Shown: piece after piece, positions 43,202-52,756 of the stretch | Layout of the letters: each line of letters opens with the position of its first letter | Numbering within the stretch: position 1 is the stretch's first letter | Origin: Dysgonomonas sp. PF1-14 | GTDB taxonomy: Bacteria > Bacteroidota > Bacteroidia > Bacteroidales > Dysgonomonadaceae | NCBI RefSeq assembly: GCF_029892965.1 | Contig: NZ_JARXWN010000015.1 | Location: 1-64,000, forward strand | Direction: 5' to 3' | DNA: 64,000 bases | Notes under the pieces: generated by a model | Told to the model about the DNA's origin: nothing | Database searches by the model: none | What the model saw: only the letters and a program-made list of their open reading frames with translations | Program-made: the position numbers and the translations under genes

Positions 43202-43361
43202 TTAAGTTCTAATTTTTTTTCATCAATTGCCTCCACTTTTAAGTGGAGGAATAAGGTAGATCATTACGAAATGGCTTTAGCCAAAACAGATTTGACTAAA
43301 GTCGTTTTAGGTATTACTTCCAACCCACGCCTTAAAAGGCGTGGCAATTCATAGAACTTAA
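43202..43361. repeat. REP/MITE-like element with 10-bp terminal inverted repeats
   Basis: 160 bp bounded by TTAAGTTCTA (43202-43211) and TAGAACTTAA (43352-43361). Inside are three hairpins: CCTCCACTTTTAAGTGGAGG, GGCTTTAGCC with ACTAAAGTCG, and CCACGCCTTAAAAGGCGTGG. No transposase is inside. The third hairpin is a word I know from Bacteroidetes dispersed palindromes. Beyond it, the gap to 43835 has dispersed-repeat words at 43419-43440 and 43545-43560, CACGCAAAGACGCAAAG at 43449-43465, and two heptamer units (43524-43537). Confidence 0.75.
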
Positions 43362-43835
43362 TAATCCTGCTTCTTTGAAGAGGCTTGAAAAGAGAGTAAA
43401 AAATGGTAAAAGAGTGAGTTTTGTAAGGTTTTAGTTAAAATAAGTATCACGCAAAGACGCAAAGAAAATACTTGTAACTGCCCGCAGGGCGAAGTGAACT
43501 TGTAACTAGAAAACTGCAAATTGTTAACTGTTGACTGAAAAGGCGGATTTTAGTTAAATAAATGTCATCATGATATACTAAAAATACTTTTTCGTGGTTA
43601 AGATAGAAACTGTTGTGACTTTTTATACTTTTTGGCAACTAATTGGAAGACGGTAGTAGCGAACTCGTCGGAAAATAATGTTAGTTTAACGGATTGTCAT
43701 TGCAGTCGACTATGATAAATAATAATTTCACAACAGCGATTTAGAGAGAATACAGAAGAACTTAGAATAAACATGTCCTGTTATTCTATACTTTAATTGA
43801 AACGAGCACTAATAAAATTTTAACTGACAAAATCA

Positions 43836-46184
43836 ATGAAATTGTATTTTAGACCTTCACTAAGTAGAACTTGGGTGATGCCTCTATGGCTTTTCTGGTT
43901 TTTTTTACTCACAGGTTCGTCCTTTGCCCAGACGTACAAAGTGAGTGGAGTAGTAACTGAAGCCAAAACGAAGGAGACGCTGGTAGGCGTTCCAATTCAG
44001 ATAAAAGAGCGTTCAGCTAACGGAGTATCGTCAGACGAAACCGGAAAGTATAGTATATCACTGCCCAAAGGGGAATATACCCTGTCGGTAGACTATATGG
44101 GATTTGAAAAGAAACAGGTGAAAATATCGCTGACTAAAGATATGGTACAGGATATAGAGCTGACACAGACCACTATCGGGCTGAGCGAAGTCGTTGTTTC
44201 GGCAGAGCGTCCCGATGCGAATGTGTCTGCTCCCCAAACCGGAATACAGCGAATGGAAATACAGCAGATAAACAAGCTGCCGGTACTGCTCGGAGAGCGC
44301 GACATAATAAAGGCTATACAGCTGATGCCCGGTGTACAGGGGGCAGGAGAGGGGAGTTCCGGTTTCTTCGTGCGTGGAGGTAGTGTCGATCAGAATCTTA
44401 TTTTACTCGATAACGTATCTCTTTACAATGCCTCGCATCTTATGGGATTCTTTTCCACGTTTAACTCTGCCGTACTGCGCGATGTAACCCTTTACAAGGG
44501 CGCTATGCCAGCCCAGTATGGAGAGCGTCTGGCTTCTATTCTCGATGTACAACAGCGAAACGGCGACAATCAGAAATATCATGTAGAAGGTGGTATTGGG
44601 CTTATCTCGTCTAATGTAAGTGCCGAAGGCCCTATACAAAAAGGGAAGTCTTCTTTCATGATAGGAGCGCGACGTACCTATGCCGATGCTATTGCCCGCC
44701 TGTCGGGAGTCGAAGATGCAAAGAATGCCTACCTGTATTTTTACGACCTGAATATGAAACTGAACTTTGCCTTGTCCGATAAAGACCAGCTTACGTTGTC
44801 GGGTTATCTGGGTAAGGATAAGATGGTACTGAAAGATGCCGCCGAAATGAATTGGGGAAACAAATTCCTGACGCTGGGCTGGAATCATACATATAACAAT
44901 AAATGGCTATCGCGTACATCGCTATCCTATAACCAGTACGATTATTTTGCTCAGATGGAAATGGGAATGGATCTGAAAGGAGGATCGGATATTACCGATA
45001 TCGGATTCAAGCACGAATTTCTGTTCCAGCCTACCAAGAATAGCCAATGGCGTTTCGGATTGCACTCTACCCATCACGATCTGGCTCCGGGAGACTTTGA
45101 AATGAACTCGGAACAACAGAACTCCGTAAATCTGCATCACCGCTATTCTCTCGAAAATGGCTTGTACGCCTCTAACCAGATAAAACTGAACGACAGACTC
45201 GAAGTTATATACGGATTGCGTTTGTCAGCATTCATGGCTTTGGGGAAGGGTGAATATTATACACTGGATGCCGATAACAATGTGCTCGACTCCACATGGT
45301 ACAATGCGGGTAAGATAGTAAAGACCTACTGGAATCTGGAACCGCGACTATCTGCTGCTTACAAGCTCAACAAGGTGTCTTCGCTGAAAGCTGCCTATGC
45401 GCGTACTGTGCAAAATATGCACCTGCTTACCTATTCGGCTCAGGGAACTCCTTTCGACCGCTGGACATCGAGTTCTAACAATGTGAAGCCGCAGATTGCC
45501 GATCAGGTATCGCTTGGTTACTTCCGTAACTTTGCAGATAATATGTTCGAATTCAGTGTCGAAGCTTACTATAAGGATATGAAGAACCAGATAGACTTTA
45601 AGGACAATGCCGACTTCATGGGTTATGACGTTGTCGAGTCCGAGTTATTGTATGGTAAAGGTCGTGCTTATGGTATCGAGTTTTTCCTGAAAAAGAATAC
45701 CGGACGCTTTACCGGATGGATAGGCTATACGTTGGCAAAGTCGGAAAAGAAGATAGACGGCATTAACGAAGGCAGATGGTACAATGCATTTCAGGACAGG
45801 CGGCATGATTTCTCCATCGTGGGCATGTACGAGTTGAATCAGAAGTGGTCGTTCTCTGCTGCATGGGTTTATTATACAGGGAATGCAATCACTTACCCGA
45901 GTGGCAAATATCAGATAAACGGAAAGGATGTGATGTACTATGCCGAGCGTAACGGATACAGAATGCCTGCATACCATCGTCTCGATCTGGGGGCTACCTG
46001 CCAGCTGAAAAAGACAGCGAAATTTCAGTCCGAACTGGTTTTTGGCTTGTACAATGCTTACGGACGCGAAAATGCGTACATGATAGAGTTCCGAACCAAT
46101 ACGAAGAACCCTGAAAAGACAACTGCATACCAGTATTCTCTATTTACATTCGTTCCATCCGTTTCGTGGAATTTCAAATTCTAA
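43836..46184 (+). CDS. TonB-dependent receptor (carboxypeptidase-like domain plus plug)
   Basis: A 782-residue outer-membrane receptor: signal peptide (FWFFLLTGSSFAQ), CarboxypepD-like beta domain (about 33-115, SGVVTEAKTKETLVGVPIQIK), plug (about 120-250, with IKAIQLMPGVQGAGEGSSGFFVRGG), beta barrel ending VSWNFKF. No STN domain, so no direct sigma signalling. Paired with a DUF4249 lipoprotein 21 bp downstream, the usual partner of this receptor type. Substrate unknown. Confidence 0.93.
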   Translation: MKLYFRPSLSRTWVMPLWLFWFFLLTGSSFAQTYKVSGVVTEAKTKETLVGVPIQIKERSANGVSSDETGKYSISLPKGEYTLSVDYMGFEKKQVKISLTKDMVQDIELTQTTIGLSEVVVSAERPDANVSAPQTGIQRMEIQQINKLPVLLGERDIIKAIQLMPGVQGAGEGSSGFFVRGGSVDQNLILLDNVSLYNASHLMGFFSTFNSAVLRDVTLYKGAMPAQYGERLASILDVQQRNGDNQKYHVEGGIGLISSNVSAEGPIQKGKSSFMIGARRTYADAIARLSGVEDAKNAYLYFYDLNMKLNFALSDKDQLTLSGYLGKDKMVLKDAAEMNWGNKFLTLGWNHTYNNKWLSRTSLSYNQYDYFAQMEMGMDLKGGSDITDIGFKHEFLFQPTKNSQWRFGLHSTHHDLAPGDFEMNSEQQNSVNLHHRYSLENGLYASNQIKLNDRLEVIYGLRLSAFMALGKGEYYTLDADNNVLDSTWYNAGKIVKTYWNLEPRLSAAYKLNKVSSLKAAYARTVQNMHLLTYSAQGTPFDRWTSSSNNVKPQIADQVSLGYFRNFADNMFEFSVEAYYKDMKNQIDFKDNADFMGYDVVESELLYGKGRAYGIEFFLKKNTGRFTGWIGYTLAKSEKKIDGINEGRWYNAFQDRRHDFSIVGMYELNQKWSFSAAWVYYTGNAITYPSGKYQINGKDVMYYAERNGYRMPAYHRLDLGATCQLKKTAKFQSELVFGLYNAYGRENAYMIEFRTNTKNPEKTTAYQYSLFTFVPSVSWNFKF

Positions 46185-46205
46185 TATATTAAACAAAAGA
46201 TAGTT

Positions 46206-47009
46206 ATGAATAAGTCAATCAATATATACAAGCTGATATTTTCGGGAATTGTGGTAATGCTTCTGTTTTCTTCATGCGAGAAAGAAATAGATGTCGATCT
46301 TCGGTCGGTTCCACCTAAAGTAGTGATAGAAGGTATTGTAAAACTAGACTCGCTGGCGCGTGTAAGAGTCAGTGAAACAAAGGATTTCAGCGACAACAGC
46401 GGATACCCTGCGCTGAAAGACGCTGTGGTAAAAATATGGGACGATGCAGGCAACTCCGAAACACTTGTGCAGGATGCCACAGGGTGGTATGTAGCCGATG
46501 TGCTGAAAGGCGCTGCCGGACGTACATATAACCTGTCTGTCACTTACGATGGTACTGAATATACATCTACATCGGCTATGCCGCCGTTTGTGCCTATAGA
46601 TTCACTGACAATGTATAAGATACTGGTAATGGACTATGCTCTGCCAATGGTGCATTATACCGATCCTGTGGGTAAGGCAAATGAATACTACAGGGCTATG
46701 GTGTTTATCAATGGTAAGCAGCATCCCGATGTGCATGAGCTGGCTTTCTCTGCTGAGTTTATGGACGGAAGCCCGATGCACGAGATATTGCCTATATTCA
46801 CTAATGATGAAGACGTAGATCCTATATACCCGGATGATGAGATTGAAGTAGAGTTCCAGTGTATTGATAAAGGGGCTTATGAGTTCTTCAAGACGCTGGG
46901 CGATATAGGAAATTCACTGGCAAACCCAACTACCAATATCAAGGGTGGCGCTTTGGGCTACTTTAGTGCCTGTACATCTGACCGGATGAAGATTATAGCT
47001 AAATGGTAG
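46206..47009 (+). CDS. DUF4249 lipoprotein
   Basis: A 267-residue lipoprotein (lipobox FSSC, Cys23) with the DUF4249 start CEKEIDVDLRSVPPKVVIEG and later GWYVADVLKGAAGRTYNLSV. DUF4249 proteins form surface partners of TonB receptors lacking SusD. Function of the pair is probably uptake of an unknown nutrient or metal complex. It ends 17 bp from the convergent uvrB stop codon. Confidence 0.92.
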   Translation: MNKSINIYKLIFSGIVVMLLFSSCEKEIDVDLRSVPPKVVIEGIVKLDSLARVRVSETKDFSDNSGYPALKDAVVKIWDDAGNSETLVQDATGWYVADVLKGAAGRTYNLSVTYDGTEYTSTSAMPPFVPIDSLTMYKILVMDYALPMVHYTDPVGKANEYYRAMVFINGKQHPDVHELAFSAEFMDGSPMHEILPIFTNDEDVDPIYPDDEIEVEFQCIDKGAYEFFKTLGDIGNSLANPTTNIKGGALGYFSACTSDRMKIIAKW

Positions 47010-47026
47010 GTCCTTGAGAATGGGGT

Positions 47027-49045
47027 TTATTTTTTTAAGTTTAACTCCTCTTCGAGCCTCAATATCTGATCGCGGAACTGAGCGGCTTCCAAGAACTCCA
47101 GTTTCTTAGCCGCTGCGGTCATTTGCTTCTTCGCTTTGGCGATAGCTTTGGTCAGCTCGTCTTTGGTCATGTACTCTATCTTATCCTCTGAGGCAATAGC
47201 CATGTCGGCAAGCTCCTGATGATAAGTCTTTACAGACAGTTGTTCCTCTTTACGCATACTAAAGACGGACATTCGCGCTTTCTTTATCTGTTGAGGTATA
47301 ATGCCATGCTCCTTGTTGTATGCCATCTGTATTTCCCTGCGGCGGTTAGTCTCGTCTATAGTCTTTTGCATACTTTCGGTTATGCGGTCGGCATAGAAGA
47401 TCACCTTTCCGTTCACGTTACGGGCAGCCCTTCCCACAGTCTGGGTAAGTGACCGGTGCGAGCGCAGGAAACCTTCTTTGTCGGCATCCAGTATGGCTAC
47501 CAGTGACACTTCGGGCAGGTCTAGTCCCTCACGCAGCAGGTTTACACCTACCAGTACATCAAATTGTCCGGAGCGCAGTTCGTCCATTATCTGTACCCTG
47601 TCCAGCGTATCCACGTCGGAGTGTATATAGCTGCACTTTATACTGTTGTTCAGCAGATAACTGGTCAGCTCTTCCGCCATACGTTTGGTGAGCGTGGTAA
47701 CGAGGGTACGTTCGTTTTTTTCCACCCGCAGCTGTATCTCCTCCATCAGGTCGTCTATCTGGTTCAGGCTCGGACGCACATCGATTGGTGGATCAAGTAG
47801 GCCTGTCGGGCGTATAAGCTGCTCCACTACAATGCCTTCCGACTTCATCAGTTCATAATCGGCAGGGGTAGCGCTCACATATATGGTTTGTGGAACAAGG
47901 GATTCGAACTCCTCGAATTTCAGAGGCCTGTTGTCGAGTGCGGCAGGCAGGCGGAACCCGTATTCCACAAGGTTTTCCTTGCGGGAATGGTCGCCTCCGT
48001 ACATAGCCCGTATCTGTGGTATGGTGACATGGCTTTCGTCTATCACCATCAGAAAGTCGTCTGGGAAGAAGTCGAGCAGGCAGAAGGGGCGTGTACCCGG
48101 TCTGCGGTTGTCGAAATAGCGCGAATAGTTCTCTATACCCGAACAGTGACCTACTTCGCGTATCATCTCCAAGTCGTAAGTAACACGTTCATAGAGCCGT
48201 TTGGCTTCGAGTGGTTTTCCTATCGACTGAAAGAAGTCTACCTGCCGTCCCAAGTCTATTTCTATCTCGGAAATAGCTCTTACCATACGGTCTTTAGTCG
48301 TTACGAACAAGTTTGCCGGATATATACGGAAATCATTGTATTGGCTTATCTTAACTCCGCTCAGCGGATCGAGGCATTCGATACTTTCTATTTCGTCGCC
48401 CCAGAATACAATGCGTACAATAGGATCACCATATGCGAGGAACACATCTACCGTGTCTCCCTTCACCCTGAAGTTTCCGGCTTTTGGCTCCACTTCATTG
48501 CGGGAGTAGAGTGCGCTAACCAGTGCACGCAAGAATACATCGCGTACAAGCTTCTGCCCTACATGCAGGCTTATGGTAGAGTTCTCGAAATCTTCGGGAT
48601 TCCCCATACCATAGAGGCACGAAACAGAGGACACAACGATAACGTCGCGCCTTCCCGAAAGCAGGGATGTAGTGGTTGCCAGACGCAGCTTTTCTATTTC
48701 ATCGTTTATAGAGAGGTCTTTCTCTATGTAGGTGTTGGTAGAGGGTATATAAGCTTCAGGCTGATAGTAGTCATAATACGAGACAAAGTATTCCACCGCA
48801 TTTTCGGGGAAGAAGGTCTTGAACTCGCTGTATAGCTGTGCTGCCAGAGTCTTGTTATGGCTCAGTACCAGCGTGGGCTTGTTCACATTTTGTATTACAT
48901 TGGCTACCGTAAAGGTTTTCCCCGAGCCTGTAACTCCCAGCAAGGTTTGAGAAGGGATGTGTTCTAATACTCCTTCAGATAATGCTGCGATAGCTGTGGG
49001 TTGGTCCCCGGTAGGTTTATAGTTGGAGGTAAGTTTAAATTCCAT
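47027..49045 (-). CDS. uvrB: Excinuclease ABC subunit B
   Basis: A 672-residue DNA damage-binding helicase: Walker A GVTGSGKT (near 40), the beta-hairpin region VSYYDYYQPEAYIP, DESH box (VIDESHVT), helicase motif QTVGRAARN, and the C-terminal UVR motif (LEAAQFRDQILRLEEEL) that contacts UvrC. Complete. It hands damaged DNA from UvrA to UvrC (25.2-27.1 kb). Confidence 0.97.
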   Translation of the reverse strand: MEFKLTSNYKPTGDQPTAIAALSEGVLEHIPSQTLLGVTGSGKTFTVANVIQNVNKPTLVLSHNKTLAAQLYSEFKTFFPENAVEYFVSYYDYYQPEAYIPSTNTYIEKDLSINDEIEKLRLATTTSLLSGRRDVIVVSSVSCLYGMGNPEDFENSTISLHVGQKLVRDVFLRALVSALYSRNEVEPKAGNFRVKGDTVDVFLAYGDPIVRIVFWGDEIESIECLDPLSGVKISQYNDFRIYPANLFVTTKDRMVRAISEIEIDLGRQVDFFQSIGKPLEAKRLYERVTYDLEMIREVGHCSGIENYSRYFDNRRPGTRPFCLLDFFPDDFLMVIDESHVTIPQIRAMYGGDHSRKENLVEYGFRLPAALDNRPLKFEEFESLVPQTIYVSATPADYELMKSEGIVVEQLIRPTGLLDPPIDVRPSLNQIDDLMEEIQLRVEKNERTLVTTLTKRMAEELTSYLLNNSIKCSYIHSDVDTLDRVQIMDELRSGQFDVLVGVNLLREGLDLPEVSLVAILDADKEGFLRSHRSLTQTVGRAARNVNGKVIFYADRITESMQKTIDETNRRREIQMAYNKEHGIIPQQIKKARMSVFSMRKEEQLSVKTYHQELADMAIASEDKIEYMTKDELTKAIAKAKKQMTAAAKKLEFLEAAQFRDQILRLEEELNLKK

Positions 49046-49230
49046 TAATAAAGTTCACGCGTTATTTGATTTATATAAATGCAAGGTATTATATAACAAT
49101 GGGTTAATATCGGATGTTCAAAATGTATGTCACATACTTTATGAAAAGTCAAAGATAATAAGATTTACGCACTTTTTTTCCAATTATATGACTATTAACA
49201 GATAGTGTAAATGTATGAGAAATGAATAAG

Positions 49231-50080
49231 TTTATCTATATAGCAGTTAACAATACAAGTGTTCTTTGAAAAATTATATATTTAATGCGGATCAGTATTT
49301 GATGTTATATCAAATAAACCTTCAATTTGTATAACCTCAATCTTAGTCTGGAGTTAATAGATTTAGCTTATGACTAACGCGCACTCCTGTGCTTGTTTTT
49401 ACTTTTGCATCGCCCAAAAGTAAACAAAAGTCTAGTGCTTCGCTCCTCTGCGACCTGTCAACGGTTTGGCGGCTGAAAGGGACGAACGGGCTATCGCCCC
49501 ATCACCTTCCACGCCGCCTGCACCGGACAGGTGCCCGCTTGCGGAGCTAATGCACAGAGTCGCACGCGCCGACAAGGCAGAATAATCGTCACTCAATCGA
49601 GCGTCAGCACGCGCCATTAGCTTTATGGACGGGGTACCCGTAGGGTGAGAAAGGCGTAAAACAAAAACGTGTTTGAGCTTAGCTGCTGGTTCGTATTATG
49701 TAAAAACCATGAGCGAGTTTTTTTGTTTAGCCTTTAAGCCCTCTAACGGGTCGTTCTATGAAGCGGGGCGCTAAAGACTTTTTGATTCCTTTTGCGGCTT
49801 TGGGCAAAAGGAATGCAAGTAATCTGTGATTGCGCGCAGAAAGAAATTGAACATATAATCTCAACTACTGATTCGTATATTTAAAGTTTAAGAGTTTAAA
49901 GATTGGAATTTCTGTCACCTTTGTCAGGTTTTAGTTAAAAAGTAGTGTACTAGATTATAGAGTTCTAGTTTACTAGAAAAAAGAATTGCAAAGTAATCGG
50001 CGGAGCCAAATTTAAACTAGCAAGCTAGTAAACTAAAAAAACTAGTAAACTTATGAGCTCTGTCAGATTTTAGTTAAAAT
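49231..50080. repeat. Long inverted repeat, right copy
   Basis: About 850 bp in reverse orientation to 38161-38846, with one extra 182-bp block (49697-49878). The block is bounded by CTGGTTCGTAT (49686-49696) and CTGATTCGTAT (49868-49878); the left copy has only one such word (38360-38370). One heptamer unit here against four on the left. The 61-codon frame at 49432-49617 is nearly identical to the left one. The gap 49046-50174 otherwise holds only the plsC promoter. Confidence 0.9.
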
Positions 50081-50148
50081 GAAATATTATTATCATGTGT
50101 TTATCTTGATTAACCAACCTGCGAAAAATGATTTCCAATTAAAAAATG

Positions 50149-50156
50149 TATTTTTG
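50149..50156 (+). promoter_or_regulatory. -7 promoter box of plsC
   Basis: TATTTTTG, 19-25 bp before ATG codons at 50175 and 50181. It supports starting there rather than at 50079 inside the repeat edge. Confidence 0.6.
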
Positions 50157-50174
50157 CATATCGAACCGAATATC

Positions 50175-50912
50175 ATGATTATGAAGAAAGTCGTTCTCTT
50201 TTTATATCAGCTATTTATCTTCGCTCCGATTTTTGTTCTGGCGACTATTATTACCGCAGTCACTGTGATGATAGGCTGCCTGATAGGTAATCGTAATTTC
50301 TGGGGATATTATCCTCCCCGTCTCTGGGGTAAGCTTGCATGTCGTCTGGCACTTTGCCGTATAAAGGTAGTTCGTCATGCAAATTTGGATCCTGACAAGT
50401 CCTATGTATTTGTACCTAATCACCAGAGTGCGTACGATATATTTCTTATTTACGGGTATCTGAATCAGAATATCAAATGGGTGCAAAAGCAGGAGTTACG
50501 TAAAATCCCTTTCGTAGGGAAGGCTTCTGAGATTGCCGGCCATGTGTTTGTAGACCAGTCGAACCTGAAGTCGATGAAAGATACAATTGCAAAAGCTGAG
50601 GCACAACTGGGTGAAGGGGCATCTATGGTAATCTTTCCTGAAGGAGCGCGAACGAAGACAGGGAAAATGGGACGGTTTAAGCGCGGAGCTTTCATTATAG
50701 CTAAAGAAATGAATTTGCCGGTTGTTCCAGTAACGGTGAACGGCCCTTACGATCTGATGAAGATGAAGACCTATCTGATCAATCCGTGTACACTCGAGTT
50801 GATTGTACATGAGCCGGTTTCGACAGCAGAGGTAACAGACGAGAATATGCCGGAATTTATAAACGATTGCAGGGAGACTGTCTATTCCGGTTTGTGGGAT
50901 AAATACAAATAA
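50175..50912 (+). CDS. plsC: 1-acyl-sn-glycerol-3-phosphate acyltransferase
   Basis: 245 residues from ATG 50175 (or 243 from 50181). A membrane helix at about 8-30, then the acyltransferase blocks NHQSAYD (HX4D) and FPEGARTKTG. It adds the second acyl chain to lysophosphatidate. The frame open to 50079 adds 32 residues derived from the repeat and upstream of the promoter box. Followed directly by the LysM gene (start of its frame overlaps the stop). Confidence 0.93.
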   Translation: MIMKKVVLFLYQLFIFAPIFVLATIITAVTVMIGCLIGNRNFWGYYPPRLWGKLACRLALCRIKVVRHANLDPDKSYVFVPNHQSAYDIFLIYGYLNQNIKWVQKQELRKIPFVGKASEIAGHVFVDQSNLKSMKDTIAKAEAQLGEGASMVIFPEGARTKTGKMGRFKRGAFIIAKEMNLPVVPVTVNGPYDLMKMKTYLINPCTLELIVHEPVSTAEVTDENMPEFINDCRETVYSGLWDKYK

Positions 50913-50957
50913 TGACTAATAAAATAATTCATAGCAAGATACAATACCAATTTTTTG

Positions 50958-50965
50958 TACTTTTG
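50958..50965 (+). promoter_or_regulatory. -7 promoter box of the LysM gene
   Basis: TACTTTTG, 30 bp before the ATG at 50996; supports that start over the earlier ATG at 50912. Confidence 0.6.
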
Positions 50966-50995
50966 TGGCTTTACTTAACATCAATCAATTTACAT

Positions 50996-52756
50996 ATGAA
51001 GTTTAGAAATATATTATTCCTCTCATTTCTTTTCGCCGCAGGCTTTACTTGCGGGTCACAGGCTGTGTGGGGTAGCGAAATGAAAGATATGTCCGAAGCT
51101 GCTGTGATTGAATCTATAAATGATGGCATAATCACACATACAGTGGCAAAAGGTGAAACAGTATATTCTATTGCTGCTGCTTATAATACAACCGTTTCGG
51201 AAATATACAGGCTGAACCCGAAAGCAGAGAACGGAATAAGAACTGGGGACAAGCTACAGATACTAAAAGTAAGGGTTGCCACAGGATACAGCAATCACCA
51301 AATAGAAGCAAAAGAAACAATGTTCTCCGTAGCCCGGATGTACCATATTTCGGTTGACGATCTTAAAAGATCGAATCCCGGACTTGACGAATCTTCTTTC
51401 AGCATAGGTAAGACTATAATGATACCCCGTTTCGATGGTCAGGCAAGTAGTACAAATACGCAATCTGTTGCCCGAAAAGAACATCGTGTTCAGAAAGGTG
51501 AAACTCTATATAGCATAGGCAAAGCCAACGATACATCGGTAGAAGCCTTGTTAAGTGCAAATCCGTCACTGAGAGGGGGTGGACTGAAAGAAGGGATGTC
51601 GATAACGATACCATCGAAGCAGGATGAGGTGGTTCGCGTAATAAACAGACAAGAGCCTGTGCGAATAACCGAGACATCGTTTACTCCGGCAGAAGACATC
51701 GTGCGTGTAGGTATATTGTTTCCTTTTACCGACGATAAAGGAAGTGTACAGAAAGAAAAACTGGCAGAATACTACGAAGGCTTCCTTATTGCAGTAAGGG
51801 AACTGAAAGGCAAAGGACTGAATGCAGAGATATATACTTTCGACACAGGTGAAGAGAAGAATACGAAGAGACTCGAAAGCCTGTTGGGTACGAATGAAAT
51901 GAATAATATGAACCTGATTATAGGAGGTGTATCAAAACAGCAGATAGATATGTTGGCAAAGTTTTCTAAAAAAACAGGGATTCGTTATGCCATTCCTTTC
52001 GGGTCGACCAAAGAGATAGAGAATACACCTACTTTATTCCAGATGACAATGTCACATTCCGAGCTGTACTACGAAATAGCTGATGCTTTCAGGAAAAAGT
52101 ATAATGGATATAATATCATTTTTGTGTCGGAAAGTGGATCTGATAATGATAAGTCGGACTTTGTTAGTGAACTGAAAAAGGTATTGACAAAATCGGGTGT
52201 TCAGTTTAAGAATATATCGGGTTCGAGTAATTTGCCCGCCGATATCAAGAAAGAGTCGGATGCCTCAAAAAAGAATGTACTTGTCCCTACTTCATCGTCC
52301 GACGTCACTCTACGGAAAGTGTTGGCAAGTATAGGCTCCCTGTCTCCCGAATCGGTTACGCTGTTCGGTTATCCCGAGTGGCAGACATATACACAACGCG
52401 CAGCAGAATTGCATAAGTATGATGCCTCTATATATAGCATTTTCTTTCTCAACGACAAGCAATGGGGTGTCCAGCATTTTCAGCAAGAGTATAAGAAATG
52501 GTATAATAAAGATCTGATAAATTCGTACCCGAAATTTGGCTATCTGGGTTATGATGCAGGAATTTTCTTCCTTACAGAGATGAATAAATATGGTAGCCGT
52601 ATCGAAAATAATATTTCAGAAGTAAAATCTGCTACACTTCAGTCTGCTGTTCATTTCCAGCGGATCAATGATGGCGGGGGCTTTGTGAATAAAGGAGTCT
52701 ACTTCGTTAATTATAAAACAAATTCGAGCATCGAAAAAACTGATATTACAAAGTAA
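50996..52756 (+). CDS. LysM / periplasmic-binding-protein fusion, exported
   Basis: 586 residues from ATG 50996. Signal peptide, then three LysM modules at about 46-90 (HTVAKGETVYSIAAAYN), 98-141 (IEAKETMFSVARMYH) and 158-204 (HRVQKGETLYSIGKAN), which bind peptidoglycan. A C-terminal ABC-substrate-binding-like domain follows (VRVGILFPFTDDKG ... YYEGFLIAVRELK). The fusion recalls LpoA-type activators of penicillin-binding proteins, which also use a binding-protein fold; that is an analogy only. It sits in a run plsC-LysM-PorT-like. Confidence 0.88.
   Translation: MKFRNILFLSFLFAAGFTCGSQAVWGSEMKDMSEAAVIESINDGIITHTVAKGETVYSIAAAYNTTVSEIYRLNPKAENGIRTGDKLQILKVRVATGYSNHQIEAKETMFSVARMYHISVDDLKRSNPGLDESSFSIGKTIMIPRFDGQASSTNTQSVARKEHRVQKGETLYSIGKANDTSVEALLSANPSLRGGGLKEGMSITIPSKQDEVVRVINRQEPVRITETSFTPAEDIVRVGILFPFTDDKGSVQKEKLAEYYEGFLIAVRELKGKGLNAEIYTFDTGEEKNTKRLESLLGTNEMNNMNLIIGGVSKQQIDMLAKFSKKTGIRYAIPFGSTKEIENTPTLFQMTMSHSELYYEIADAFRKKYNGYNIIFVSESGSDNDKSDFVSELKKVLTKSGVQFKNISGSSNLPADIKKESDASKKNVLVPTSSSDVTLRKVLASIGSLSPESVTLFGYPEWQTYTQRAAELHKYDASIYSIFFLNDKQWGVQHFQQEYKKWYNKDLINSYPKFGYLGYDAGIFFLTEMNKYGSRIENNISEVKSATLQSAVHFQRINDGGGFVNKGVYFVNYKTNSSIEKTDITK

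Noticed and set aside
43818-43832. TTTTAACTGACAAAATC before the TonB receptor as a copy of the dispersed 18-mer
   Set aside because: It lacks the AAAACC core; similarity is partial and may be chance.
50079-50174. N-terminal extension of plsC
   Set aside because: It begins at the edge of the repeat and precedes the -7 box.
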